A stretch of 8,112 nucleotides of DNA from JASGDC01 sp047608145 (GCA_047608145.1 JASGDC010000005.1:1-8112), one strand, 5' to 3'. Counted from the first letter of the stretch, positions 1 through 6,524 are shown. The notes: a model not told the origin generated them from the sequence alone. Made by a program: numbers and translations.

Positions 1-93
1 AACAGAAACAACAGGAACACTCCACAAAGCACCCTTAGCCACAACCCGACGAGAAACCCCAGAACCTTCAAAATCAGAAAACTTACTATCCAT
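1..93 (-). CDS. N-terminus of an exported (Tat-like signal) protein, cut by the window edge
   Basis: Thirty-one codons are open from an ATG at 93-91 to the left edge with no stop. The peptide begins MDSKFSDFEGSG and continues SRRVVAKGALWSVPVVSV: a polar n-region with twin arginines at residues 15-16 (SRRVV), then a small hydrophobic stretch. The SRRxxxKGAxWSxPV pattern is, from family knowledge, common at the start of exported actinobacterial proteins and often read as a Tat signal, so export is likely, but the Tat route itself is inference. The start is supported by GAGGG (103-107) 9 nt upstream. The codons are strongly G/T-rich (GTT, TCT, GGT, GCT), unlike dpaL or ileS. The mature part lies outside the window, so no function can be given. 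A promoter with a poly-G spacer sits just upstream. Confidence 0.6.
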   Translation of the reverse strand, partial: MDSKFSDFEGSGVSRRVVAKGALWSVPVVSV

Positions 94-137
94 AACACCA
101 AACCCTCAAACCAAAAAAGCTAACCATTTACAAACCC

Positions 138-166
138 ATACTACCCCCCCCCGATAAAACTTACAA
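138..166 (-). promoter_or_regulatory. Promoter with a 9-nt poly-G tract inside the spacer
   Basis: On the minus strand a -35-like TTGTAA (166-161) and a -10-like TAGTAT (143-138) are separated by exactly 17 bp (160-144). Nine of these spacer bases are an unbroken G run (plus-strand C 144-152). Each box matches consensus at 4 of 6 positions. The predicted start near 131 leaves about 37 nt of leader, including GAGGG, before the exported-protein ATG at 93. Slippage in the G run would change spacer length and so promoter strength, the arrangement known for phase-variable neisserial promoters such as porA and opc. The boxes are seen; the phase variation is inferred. Confidence 0.5.
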
Positions 167-210
167 ATTCATAAAGAAGTATAGGCGCACACGAATTAGG
201 GCACAAAATA

Positions 211-246
211 ATAGTTCCTTGGATATAGATTAACCCAAGGAACTAT
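211..246 (-). terminator. Rho-independent terminator of dpaL
   Basis: A perfect 12-bp inverted repeat, ATAGTTCCTTGG (211-222) and CCAAGGAACTAT (235-246), encloses a 12-nt loop. Read on the minus strand it is followed by TATTTTGTG, a modest U-tract. It begins 24 bp past the dpaL stop codon. The plus-strand side has no T run, so it acts mainly for dpaL. It separates dpaL from the next minus-strand gene. Confidence 0.8.
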
Positions 247-269
247 ATATAGAAGATATGGAAGAAAAT

Positions 270-1460
270 TTAGTTATTATCCCAAACTACTTTTCGATAG
301 TTAGCAGGATCGGTATCGCCTTCAGTATTGATAACTAATACTTGTGAGTTCTCATCAAGTTTAAGTTGTTTTCGGTATTCTTCATATTTATCATCACGCA
401 TTAATTCATAGACAAAGCCTAATGGCAGTGAACCTGATTCACCAGAAATAATACGAGTATCAGGATCGATTGGGTTGCCTAGCACGCGCATTCCAGTACC
501 ACTAACATCTTCTTCACATGAGTAGTAAGAATCAGTGATTGGATTTAAGATTTCCCAAGCAATTGGATTTGGTTCACCGCAAGCAAGACCAGCCATCATG
601 GTATCCAAATCACCGTGAACTCGTTTAGTTTCACCTTTGCCTTCTTTTGCAGATTGGTAGAAACAGTCTGCGCGGTTTGGTTCAAGAATTGCAAAAATTG
701 GGCGCTTATCTCCAGTAATATTGTGAATTGTAGCTGCAATTGCTGCTGGGAAAGAGCCGACACCTGCTTGTAAGAAAACATGAGTGATGTCAGTCAAATT
801 TGTATCTCCAAGTTGTTCTTGGATTTCAGTGACAATACTGGTGTAGCCTTGCATGATATGAATAGGTACACCAAAGTATTCACCGAAGCTGGTATCTTGA
901 ACTAGAACCCAACCATTTTCCTCTGCTTTTTTAGCTACCATTTCGACAGTATCGTCATAGTTCATATCAGTAATTTTTGCTTTAGCTCCCATTGCTAAAA
1001 TTGCATCCAAACGTGCTTTACGGGAAACTTTTGGCATATAAACTCGTGCTTGCTGGCCAAATAACTTAGCTGACCAAGCTAAGCTTTTACCATGGTTGCC
1101 ATCAGTAGCAGTAGTGAAAGTAATAGGTGCTAGCTTTTCAGCTTTTTCTTTAAGTTCTGTAAAAGTAGTATTTCGCATATCTAAGCCAAGTGCATCGGCA
1201 TAATGCTTTGCAACCGCATAACAAACTCCCAAACCTTTAAAAGCATTGAGGTTAAAACGCTTACCTTCATTCTTAACGTAGAGTTTCTTCAGCCCTAAAT
1301 GATTAGCTAAGTTGTCCAGAGATTCTAGTGGAGTAGGTTCATAGAATGGTAGGCTCTTATGAAAGTATCGGACTTCTTCCATTTTTTTCTTATTAAAACG
1401 CTTATCTGGTTTTGCATTTGGTGTGTTAAATTTATTGCTAACGCCTACGATGTCTTCCAT
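270..1460 (-). CDS. dpaL: Diaminopropionate ammonia-lyase (PLP-dependent, fold type II)
   Basis: The family converts 2,3-diaminopropionate to pyruvate and two ammonia in the cytoplasm and can also attack serine. The protein is 396 aa, close to the roughly 400 aa of E. coli YgeX. Visible features: the PLP lysine in LNAFKG (K75); TTATDGNHG (117-124) with Asp120, and VQDTSFGEYFG (187-197) with Asp189, both aspartates in the positions used for catalysis in this family; and the glycine-rich phosphate loop QAGVGSFP (231-238). The ATG at 1460 is supported by AAGGAG (1475-1470) 9 nt upstream. It stands alone: no ygeW/ygeY/ssnA-like partner, transporter or regulator is visible. A terminator follows at 211-246. 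The promoter is at about 1493-1498, divergent from ileS. The closest alternatives are threonine or serine dehydratase-like lyases, but the full-length match favours DpaL. Confidence 0.93.
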   Translation of the reverse strand: MEDIVGVSNKFNTPNAKPDKRFNKKKMEEVRYFHKSLPFYEPTPLESLDNLANHLGLKKLYVKNEGKRFNLNAFKGLGVCYAVAKHYADALGLDMRNTTFTELKEKAEKLAPITFTTATDGNHGKSLAWSAKLFGQQARVYMPKVSRKARLDAILAMGAKAKITDMNYDDTVEMVAKKAEENGWVLVQDTSFGEYFGVPIHIMQGYTSIVTEIQEQLGDTNLTDITHVFLQAGVGSFPAAIAATIHNITGDKRPIFAILEPNRADCFYQSAKEGKGETKRVHGDLDTMMAGLACGEPNPIAWEILNPITDSYYSCEEDVSGTGMRVLGNPIDPDTRIISGESGSLPLGFVYELMRDDKYEEYRKQLKLDENSQVLVINTEGDTDPANYRKVVWDNN

Positions 1461-1492
1461 GTCTCACTTCTCCTTCAAAGTTTCACAGATTT

Positions 1493-1498
1493 ATTATA
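1493..1498 (-). promoter_or_regulatory. dpaL -10 box (TATAAT)
   Basis: The minus strand reads a perfect TATAAT (1498-1493), 32 bp before the dpaL ATG and 17 bp before its AAGGAG site. No good -35 is found at 17 bp; TGGACG (1524-1519) is 20 bp away and poor. The promoter may therefore need an activator. The 10-bp palindrome TAACATGTTA (1551-1560) lies further upstream, but linking it to this promoter is speculation. Confidence 0.55.
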
Positions 1499-1550
1499 TT
1501 TTACTGCCCAATATCACACGTCCATTGTGCGAAAACAAAAGAGCGAATAC

Positions 1551-1560
1551 TAACATGTTA
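1551..1560. promoter_or_regulatory. 10-bp perfect palindrome, possible regulator site
   Basis: TAACATGTTA is a perfect dyad in the divergent dpaL/ileS intergenic region, about 90 bp from the dpaL start and about 160 bp from the ileS promoter. Isolated 10-bp palindromes occur by chance in AT-rich DNA, so this is only a candidate operator. No regulator gene is next to it. Confidence 0.2.
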
Positions 1561-1652
1561 ATGGTTTTAGTGGTATTTTCCTAAAATGCTCGCTTATATT
1601 CATTTGTACTTTTTGCAACTGGTATCTTTATTAGTAAATGGCACTTCTAGAT

Positions 1653-1682
1653 AAGTACCAAATGTTTAGAAAAGTTCCAAAT
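1653..1682. repeat. Direct repeat AAGTwCCAAAT upstream of the ileS promoter
   Basis: AAGTACCAAAT (1653-1663) and AAGTTCCAAAT (1672-1682) match at 10 of 11 bases, 19 bp apart. They end 29 bp before the ileS -10 box, the usual place for an activator or repressor to act. No binding protein can be named from the sequence. Confidence 0.3.
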
Positions 1683-1708
1683 AGAGTATATATTTTAAGT
1701 AAGTAAAG

Positions 1709-1717
1709 TGTTACAAT
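1709..1717 (+). promoter_or_regulatory. Extended -10 promoter of ileS
   Basis: TGT followed by TACAAT (1712-1717) forms an extended -10 (TGnTAnnaT). The expected -35 position (1689-1694, TATATT) is a poor match, which an extended -10 can offset. The predicted start, near 1724, falls about 5 nt before the first paired base of T-box Stem I, which fits an ultrashort Stem I leader well. Confidence 0.6.
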
Positions 1718-1723
1718 TGTTGG

Positions 1724-1902
1724 TGTGTGACTTTGACCTAGCTATCACTAGTGAGTCTTCGGAAGAACAGCAAAAGCTTAGTAGAACCGAACGGGTAAGC
1801 CCGTAATAGCAGTTAATTGAGTATCAAGTAAGGTGGTACCGCGGTATTTTATCGCCCTTACACAAGACTTTTAGATTTTTATAATTTGAATGAGGTGCCA
1901 TG
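1724..1902 (+). promoter_or_regulatory. Isoleucine T-box riboswitch, ultrashort Stem I, translational type
   Basis: The leader senses uncharged tRNA-Ile. Stem I pairs GACT (1729-1732) with AGTC (1754-1757) and CTAG (1738-1741) with CTAG (1748-1751). Its terminal loop CTATCA (1742-1747) holds ATC (1744-1746), the Ile specifier. A small UUCG-type hairpin follows near 1756-1766, then a stem ACGGG (1791-1795)/CCCGT (1800-1804). The T-box AAGGTGGTACCGCGG (1830-1844) folds as an antisequestrator: AAGG with CCTT (1856-1859) and GCG (1841-1843) with CGC (1853-1855), leaving the 7-nt bulge UGGUACC, whose UGGU fits an ACCA tRNA end. The same UGGUACC (1834-1840) can pair over 7 bp (one G-U) with GGUGCCA (1894-1900), covering the Shine-Dalgarno and the A of AUG. 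No GC-rich hairpin plus U-run follows, so control of translation is inferred. Confidence 0.92.
1892..1897 (+). promoter_or_regulatory. ileS Shine-Dalgarno, sequestered by the T-box
   Basis: GAGGTG lies only 2 nt before the ATG at 1900, closer than usual. Its GGTG is part of the segment able to pair with the T-box bulge (1834-1840), so access to it is the likely regulated step. No other Met, Val or Leu start codon just downstream has a better site, and the MIYPRL start matches the YP-type beginning of related IleRS proteins. Confidence 0.7.
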
Positions 1903-4900
1903 ATATATCCACGTTTAAACGATACTAGTTCCAGTGTTCCTGCGAGCCCAAAGTTCCCAGAGATTGAAGAACGTATCCTAAAGTACTGGGATAAAGATGG
2001 AACTTTTAAAGCTTCAGTAGAAAACCGTGATGCTGGACGTAACGGTGATAACGAGTTCGTATTCTATGACGGTCCACCATTTGCAAATGGCTTGCCACAT
2101 TATGGTCATTTATTGACTGGTTATGCGAAAGATCTTGTGGCACGATATCAGACTCAAAAAGGTCATCGAGTAGAACGTCGTTTTGGTTGGGATACTCACG
2201 GTCTACCAGCTGAGCTTGAAGTGCAAAAGCAGCTTGGTATCAATGGTAAAGATGACATTGAAGAGATGGGTATTACTGCATTTAATGAGGCTTGCCGTGC
2301 TTCAGTGATGAAATATACTGAGCAGTGGAAAGATTACGTTAACCGTCAAGCTCGTTGGGTTGATTTTGATAACGACTATAAGACTTTGAACTTAAGCTAC
2401 ATGGAATCAGTAATGTGGGCTTTCAAAGAGCTTTATAACAAAGGCCTAATCTATGAAGGCCATCGAGTGCTGCCATATTGTTGGAAAGATGAAACGCCAC
2501 TTTCAAACCACGAGTTGCGGATGGATGAGGATGTCTATAAAGATGTCCAAGACCGTACTGCAACTGTCGGTCTTAAGCTGGAAACTGGCGAGTTAATCTT
2601 AGTATGGACTACGACTCCATGGACTTTGCCTTCTAACTTGGCAGTGGCTGTTAACCCAGAAATCACTTATGCTTTGGTCGAGCCTGGCAAAGACTCAAAA
2701 GTTGCAGGTGAAAAAGTAATCCTTGCTAAGAACCTTGTTAAAGCTTATGAAAAAGAACTTGACGAGGATGCCAAGGTTATCGATACTTTCTCAGGTAGTG
2801 AGCTAGTCGGAAAGACATACCGTCCACCATTCCCATACTTTGAGAACCATGAACATTTTAAGGATAAAGCTTTCAAAATCCTTGCTGGTGATTTCGTAAC
2901 TACTGAAGATGGTACTGGCTTAGTTCATATGGCTCCAGGTTTTGGTGAAGACGATAAGGCATTATGTGACGAAGCTGGAATTCCGACAGTAGTGCCAGTT
3001 GATGCTGCAGGTAAGTTTGATACTCGTATTAAAGACTATGAAGGGCTGCAAGTATTTGATGCTAACCGCCCAATTATGAAAGATTTGATTAACCAATCAG
3101 GTCCAGTGACTGCACAAGAAGCAGTATTGGTTAAGGAAGCAAACTACGTGCACTCATACCCACACTGTTGGCGTTGTCGTCAGCCATTAATCTACAAAGC
3201 AGTTACTTCCTGGTTCGTGGAAGTTACTAAGTTTAAAGACCGAATGGTTGAGCTTAACCAAGACATCAATTGGGTGCCAAACAACGTGAAAGATGGCCAG
3301 TTTGGTAAGTGGTTAGAGAATGCTCGTGACTGGTCGATTAGCCGTAATCGTTATTGGGGTAGCCCAATTCCAGTATGGGTATCTGACAACCCTAAGTACC
3401 CACGCAATGATGTATATGGTTCTACGGCAGAGCTTGAAGCCGATTTTGGTGAGTTACCACGTAATAAGGATGGTGAAGTAGACTTACACCGACCATTCAT
3501 TGATGAATTAACTCGCCCAAATCCAGATGATCCTAGCGGAAAGTCTACAATGCGCCGTGTGACGGATATTTTGGATGTGTGGTTTGATTCAGGTTCAATG
3601 CCTTATGCACAAGTACATTACCCAATGGAAAACAAAGATTGGTTTAAGTATCACAGCCCAGGAGATTTCATTGTGGAATATATCGGTCAGACTCGTGGCT
3701 GGTTCTATCTATTACATGTGCTTTCCACTGGTTTATTTGACCGAGCTGCATTTAAGAATGCATTAAGCCACGGTATTGTGCTGGGTTCTGACGGACAGAA
3801 GATGTCTAAGAGCCTTCGTAACTATCCAGATGTATCTGAAGTATTTGATCGTGATGGTTCTGATGCAATGCGTTGGTTCCTAATGGCGTCGCCTATTTTG
3901 CGTGGTGGTAATTTAATCGTTACTGAAAAGGGTATTCGTGAAGGGGTGCGCCAAGTAATGCTACCGATGTGGAGCACTTGGTACTTCTTCAGCTTGTATG
4001 CAAATGCTGCATACGGTGGAAAAGGCTACGAAGCCAAAGAGATGGAAAATCCAAAATACGCTTTAGATAAGTACATCTTAGGCAAAGTAGCTGGTATGGT
4101 GGATGAAATCACTAAGCAGTTAGATGATTATGACATTTCTGGTGCTTGTGAAACTTTGCGTAAGTTCTTCGATACTTTGACTAACTGGTATGTACGTCGT
4201 AGCCGTCAGCGTTTCTGGGATGATGACACTTACGCCTTCGATACACTTTACACTTGCCTAAAGACAGCAACTGAAGCGGCTGCGCCATTGTTACCGTTGA
4301 TTTCTGAAGAAATCTGGCGAGGTCTAACTGGTGAACGTTCAGTGCACCTCGCAGATTGGCCAAAGGTTAATTTTGAGGAAGATACTGACCTTGCTGGAGC
4401 AATGGATACCGTACGAGCTATTTGTTCTACTGGTTCTTCGTTGCGTAAAGCAGAGAAACTTAGAGTGCGTCTACCACTTAATAAGCTAACTGTAGTTACG
4501 GATCAAGACTTTGATGAGTCATTTGCCAATATCATAAAAGATGAGTTGAATGTAAAGCAAGTTGATTTCTTAAGCCTAGATTCCAAAGAAGCTGAAAACT
4601 ACGGAGTAACTCAGAAGCTCACAATTAACGCTCGTGCTCTTGGACCACGTCTTGGTCGTGATGTGCAGACTGTTATTAAAGCGTCAAAAACTGGTGATTG
4701 GTCAGTTAATGATGAAGTAGTTACTGCTGGTGGTTTTGAGCTAAATGATGGTGAATACACGCTAGAAACTGTAGCTGGTGAAACAAGTGGTGAAGCAATT
4801 GCAATGTTGCCAACAGGTGGCTTTGTAGTGCTTGATACTACTTTGACCGCAGAGCTAGAAGCAGAGGGTGCAGCACGCGATGTGATTCGTGCAATCCAGC

Positions 4901-5079
4901 AAGAGCGTCGTAGCGAAGACCTTGATGTTACTGACCGTATTGAGCTTAAAGTTACCGATTCGCCTGACCTTGTTAAGCAATATCATCAATTTGAAGATTT
5001 GATTGCGCAAGAAACTTTGAGTAAGAAAATCTCATTTGATGAAGGCGAAACTACAATTAGCGTAAAGAAAGTTAGTTAA
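1900..5079 (+). CDS. ileS: Isoleucine--tRNA ligase (IleS2 type)
   Basis: Charges tRNA-Ile with isoleucine in the cytoplasm and hydrolyses mischarged valine. It has 1059 aa, the length of the longer IleS2/eukaryote-like class rather than the roughly 930-aa IleS1 class. Domains: Rossmann core with PPFANGLPHYGH (HxGH at 67-70); CP1 editing domain with the threonine-rich WTTTPWTLPSN (236-246) and HMAPGFGEDD (343-352), its Asp352 corresponding to the editing aspartate; CWRC (423-426) at the end of CP1; DVWFDSGS; KMSKS (634-638); then the anticodon-binding domain with WYVRRSRQRFW (763-773) and a long C-terminal region. The active-site HxGH is canonical, not rearranged. IleS2 enzymes are as a group less sensitive to mupirocin, so low sensitivity is expected but untested. 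It is governed by the T-box leader and followed 6 bp later by folC. Confidence 0.98.
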   Translation: MIYPRLNDTSSSVPASPKFPEIEERILKYWDKDGTFKASVENRDAGRNGDNEFVFYDGPPFANGLPHYGHLLTGYAKDLVARYQTQKGHRVERRFGWDTHGLPAELEVQKQLGINGKDDIEEMGITAFNEACRASVMKYTEQWKDYVNRQARWVDFDNDYKTLNLSYMESVMWAFKELYNKGLIYEGHRVLPYCWKDETPLSNHELRMDEDVYKDVQDRTATVGLKLETGELILVWTTTPWTLPSNLAVAVNPEITYALVEPGKDSKVAGEKVILAKNLVKAYEKELDEDAKVIDTFSGSELVGKTYRPPFPYFENHEHFKDKAFKILAGDFVTTEDGTGLVHMAPGFGEDDKALCDEAGIPTVVPVDAAGKFDTRIKDYEGLQVFDANRPIMKDLINQSGPVTAQEAVLVKEANYVHSYPHCWRCRQPLIYKAVTSWFVEVTKFKDRMVELNQDINWVPNNVKDGQFGKWLENARDWSISRNRYWGSPIPVWVSDNPKYPRNDVYGSTAELEADFGELPRNKDGEVDLHRPFIDELTRPNPDDPSGKSTMRRVTDILDVWFDSGSMPYAQVHYPMENKDWFKYHSPGDFIVEYIGQTRGWFYLLHVLSTGLFDRAAFKNALSHGIVLGSDGQKMSKSLRNYPDVSEVFDRDGSDAMRWFLMASPILRGGNLIVTEKGIREGVRQVMLPMWSTWYFFSLYANAAYGGKGYEAKEMENPKYALDKYILGKVAGMVDEITKQLDDYDISGACETLRKFFDTLTNWYVRRSRQRFWDDDTYAFDTLYTCLKTATEAAAPLLPLISEEIWRGLTGERSVHLADWPKVNFEEDTDLAGAMDTVRAICSTGSSLRKAEKLRVRLPLNKLTVVTDQDFDESFANIIKDELNVKQVDFLSLDSKEAENYGVTQKLTINARALGPRLGRDVQTVIKASKTGDWSVNDEVVTAGGFELNDGEYTLETVAGETSGEAIAMLPTGGFVVLDTTLTAELEAEGAARDVIRAIQQERRSEDLDVTDRIELKVTDSPDLVKQYHQFEDLIAQETLSKKISFDEGETTISVKKVS

Positions 5080-5085
5080 ATAACT

Positions 5086-6417
5086 ATGAACGAAGAACTA
5101 CAAGAAGCTTATCTAGAGCTTTTGGTGCGGCAGCCAGAAAATAAAATGGAACCGCGCCTTGAGCCGCTTCGTCGTATTTGTGATGTATTAGGTAACCCAC
5201 AAAACTCGTACCGAGTGATTCATATTACTGGTACCAATGGTAAGACTTCGACAGCGCGAATGATTGAGAGCTTAATTAAAGAGCACAATCTAAAAACAGG
5301 ACGCTATACCAGTCCGCATCTTGAATCAGTGACGGAACGTATTAGTATTGATGGTGAACCAGTTGCTGACGAGGTTTTCGTTGAGGTTTATGAGGATATT
5401 AAGCCATATTTAGAAATGGTGGATGCAGAATTAGAAGCTGAAGGCGAAAATAAACTTACCTTTTTTGAGACAGTAACTGTACTTGGTTTGGCAGTATTTG
5501 CACACTTTCCAGTTGATGTGGCAATTGTTGAAGTAGGTATCGGTGGCTCATGGGATGCTACTAATATAGTTAAGTCTGATGTGGCAGTATTTACCCCAAT
5601 TGATTTGGATCATACGGATATGCTTGGTGATACCGTTGAGGATATTACAGAAGAAAAAGTCGGCATTATCAACGAAGATGCAATTGTGGTTAGTTCAATG
5701 CAAGAACGCGATGCGGCCCAGATTATTTTGGATAAAGCTACGGAATTCCACGATGAAGCATACTTCGAAGGTGTACATTTCGGGGTGACTGATCGCAAAC
5801 TTGCTGTCGGTGGGCAAGTGCTCAATTTCCAGGGTATTGCTGGACAATATGAGGAGATTGCAATACCACTTTTTGGTGAGCACCAAGCGCAAAATGCTTC
5901 TGTTGCTCTCGTTGCAGTCGAAGCTTTTATGGGCGGTGGCAAGAAAGAATTGCCACAGGATATTGTGGAGCAAGGTTTCTTAAAAGCAAGCTCACCAGGG
6001 CGAGTGGAATTACTGCGTTCTGCACCAACTTTCCTAATTGATGCAGCACACAACCCAGCTGGAGCTAAGACTTTAGCTAAAACTCTAGATGAATCTTTTG
6101 ATTTTAACCGCACAATTGCCTTGGTTGCAGTACTACAAGGTAAAGACGTTCGTGGGATTTTTGCTGAACTTGAGAATAGTTTTGATGAAGTGATCGTTAC
6201 GGAATCAAACTCACCAAGAGCAATCCCAACTGATGAACTCGAAGAGTACGCTATCGACACTTTCGGTGAAGACCGAGTAACTGTCCAGCCGAAACTTGAT
6301 AATGCCATTGAACAGGCAGTAGCAGCTGCTGAAGCTGGTGGTGAGTTAGGTAGCGGAATTGTAGCCTTTGGTTCTATTACGCTAATCGGGGAAGTAAAAA
6401 CTCTTTTGAATAAGTAA
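5086..6417 (+). CDS. folC: Bifunctional dihydrofolate synthase / folylpolyglutamate synthase
   Basis: Adds L-glutamate to dihydropteroate and extends the polyglutamate tail of folates in the cytoplasm, a Mur-ligase-type ATP-dependent reaction. At 443 aa it has normal length. Visible features: the P-loop HITGTNGKTS (46-55); TSPHLESVTERISIDG (75-90), the folate-site loop; the FFETVT segment (125-130); the Mur-like stretch VEVGIGGSWDATNI (147-160); DLDHTDMLGDT followed by EEKVGII with Lys190, probably the carbamylated metal-bridging lysine; and DAAHNPAG (318-325) starting the C-terminal domain. The start lies 6 bp after the ileS stop with only a weak purine stretch upstream (AAAGAAAG in the ileS 3' end), so translation is probably coupled to ileS. 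It would then share the isoleucine T-box response. No clear terminator follows; the palindrome at 6422-6437 lacks a T-tract. Confidence 0.95.
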   Translation: MNEELQEAYLELLVRQPENKMEPRLEPLRRICDVLGNPQNSYRVIHITGTNGKTSTARMIESLIKEHNLKTGRYTSPHLESVTERISIDGEPVADEVFVEVYEDIKPYLEMVDAELEAEGENKLTFFETVTVLGLAVFAHFPVDVAIVEVGIGGSWDATNIVKSDVAVFTPIDLDHTDMLGDTVEDITEEKVGIINEDAIVVSSMQERDAAQIILDKATEFHDEAYFEGVHFGVTDRKLAVGGQVLNFQGIAGQYEEIAIPLFGEHQAQNASVALVAVEAFMGGGKKELPQDIVEQGFLKASSPGRVELLRSAPTFLIDAAHNPAGAKTLAKTLDESFDFNRTIALVAVLQGKDVRGIFAELENSFDEVIVTESNSPRAIPTDELEEYAIDTFGEDRVTVQPKLDNAIEQAVAAAEAGGELGSGIVAFGSITLIGEVKTLLNK

Positions 6418-6421
6418 TTAA

Positions 6422-6437
6422 TTTCAGTTAACTGAAA
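6422..6437. promoter_or_regulatory. Palindrome 1 of the 40-bp-spaced array
   Basis: TTTCAGTTAACTGAAA is a perfect 16-bp palindrome starting 5 bp after the folC stop. It is followed by ATATCTGATGA, which resembles the TAATCTGATAA after palindrome 3. It lacks a T-run, so it is read as a protein-binding site rather than a terminator. Confidence 0.55.
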
Positions 6438-6461
6438 ATATCTGATGAAATATGACTTTAT

Positions 6462-6477
6462 TTTCACTTAACCGAAA
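6462..6477. promoter_or_regulatory. Palindrome 2 of the array, overlapping the ATPase -35
   Basis: TTTCACTTAACCGAAA is an imperfect copy of palindrome 1 (13 of 16 bases identical), with its centre exactly 40 bp downstream. It overlaps the candidate -35 TTCACT (6463-6468), so a bound protein would block the promoter. Confidence 0.5.
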
Positions 6478-6491
6478 TTAAATAGTAAAAT
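6463..6491 (+). promoter_or_regulatory. Candidate promoter of the ATPase gene
   Basis: TTCACT (6463-6468) and TAAAAT (6486-6491) are 17 bp apart. The predicted start near 6498 leaves only about 10 nt before the ATG at 6508 and no convincing Shine-Dalgarno, so the message would be nearly leaderless, which actinobacteria tolerate. The -35 lies in palindrome 2, and palindrome 3 covers the first transcribed bases. Confidence 0.4.
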
Positions 6492-6494
6492 CTG

Positions 6495-6524
6495 AGATTA
6501 GTTTCACATGAGTGAAACTAATCT
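6495..6524. promoter_or_regulatory. Palindrome 3: 13-bp inverted repeat centred on the ATPase start codon
   Basis: AGATTAGTTTCAC (6495-6507) and GTGAAACTAATCT (6512-6524) are perfect 13-bp arms around ATGA, in which the ATG (6508-6510) is the start codon. The core TTTCACATGAGTGAAA (6502-6517) is the third array member, 40 bp from the second. In RNA this forms a hairpin with AUGA as the loop; in DNA it is an operator-like dyad. Either form could restrict expression of the gene. Confidence 0.65.

Noticed and set aside
144..152. The C9 run as a plain assembly or sequencing artefact
   Set aside because: This cannot be excluded from one sequence. However, its exact placement in a 17-bp promoter spacer before an export signal is more than expected for an artefact, so it is kept as a finding with the read-level test stated.
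1359..1553. Plus-strand open frame of 64 codons over the dpaL start
   Set aside because: It is antisense to the dpaL N-terminus and promoter, has no ribosome binding site and resembles no family.
1845..1890. Transcription terminator within the T-box leader
   Set aside because: T-runs exist (about 1870-1886), but no GC-rich hairpin competing with the antisequestrator precedes them, whereas pairing with the ribosome binding site is clear.
6422..6437. Intrinsic terminator behind folC
   Set aside because: The palindrome has a 6-bp AT-rich stem at most and is followed by ATATCTG, not a T-run. Two similar palindromes at 40-bp steps fit binding sites better.
5610..6467. Long minus-strand open frame (285 codons) opposite folC
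   Set aside because: It lies wholly antisense to folC, is rich in Ser, Thr and Pro as expected of a shadow frame, and runs into the palindromes after folC. folC has all its family motifs in the other strand.
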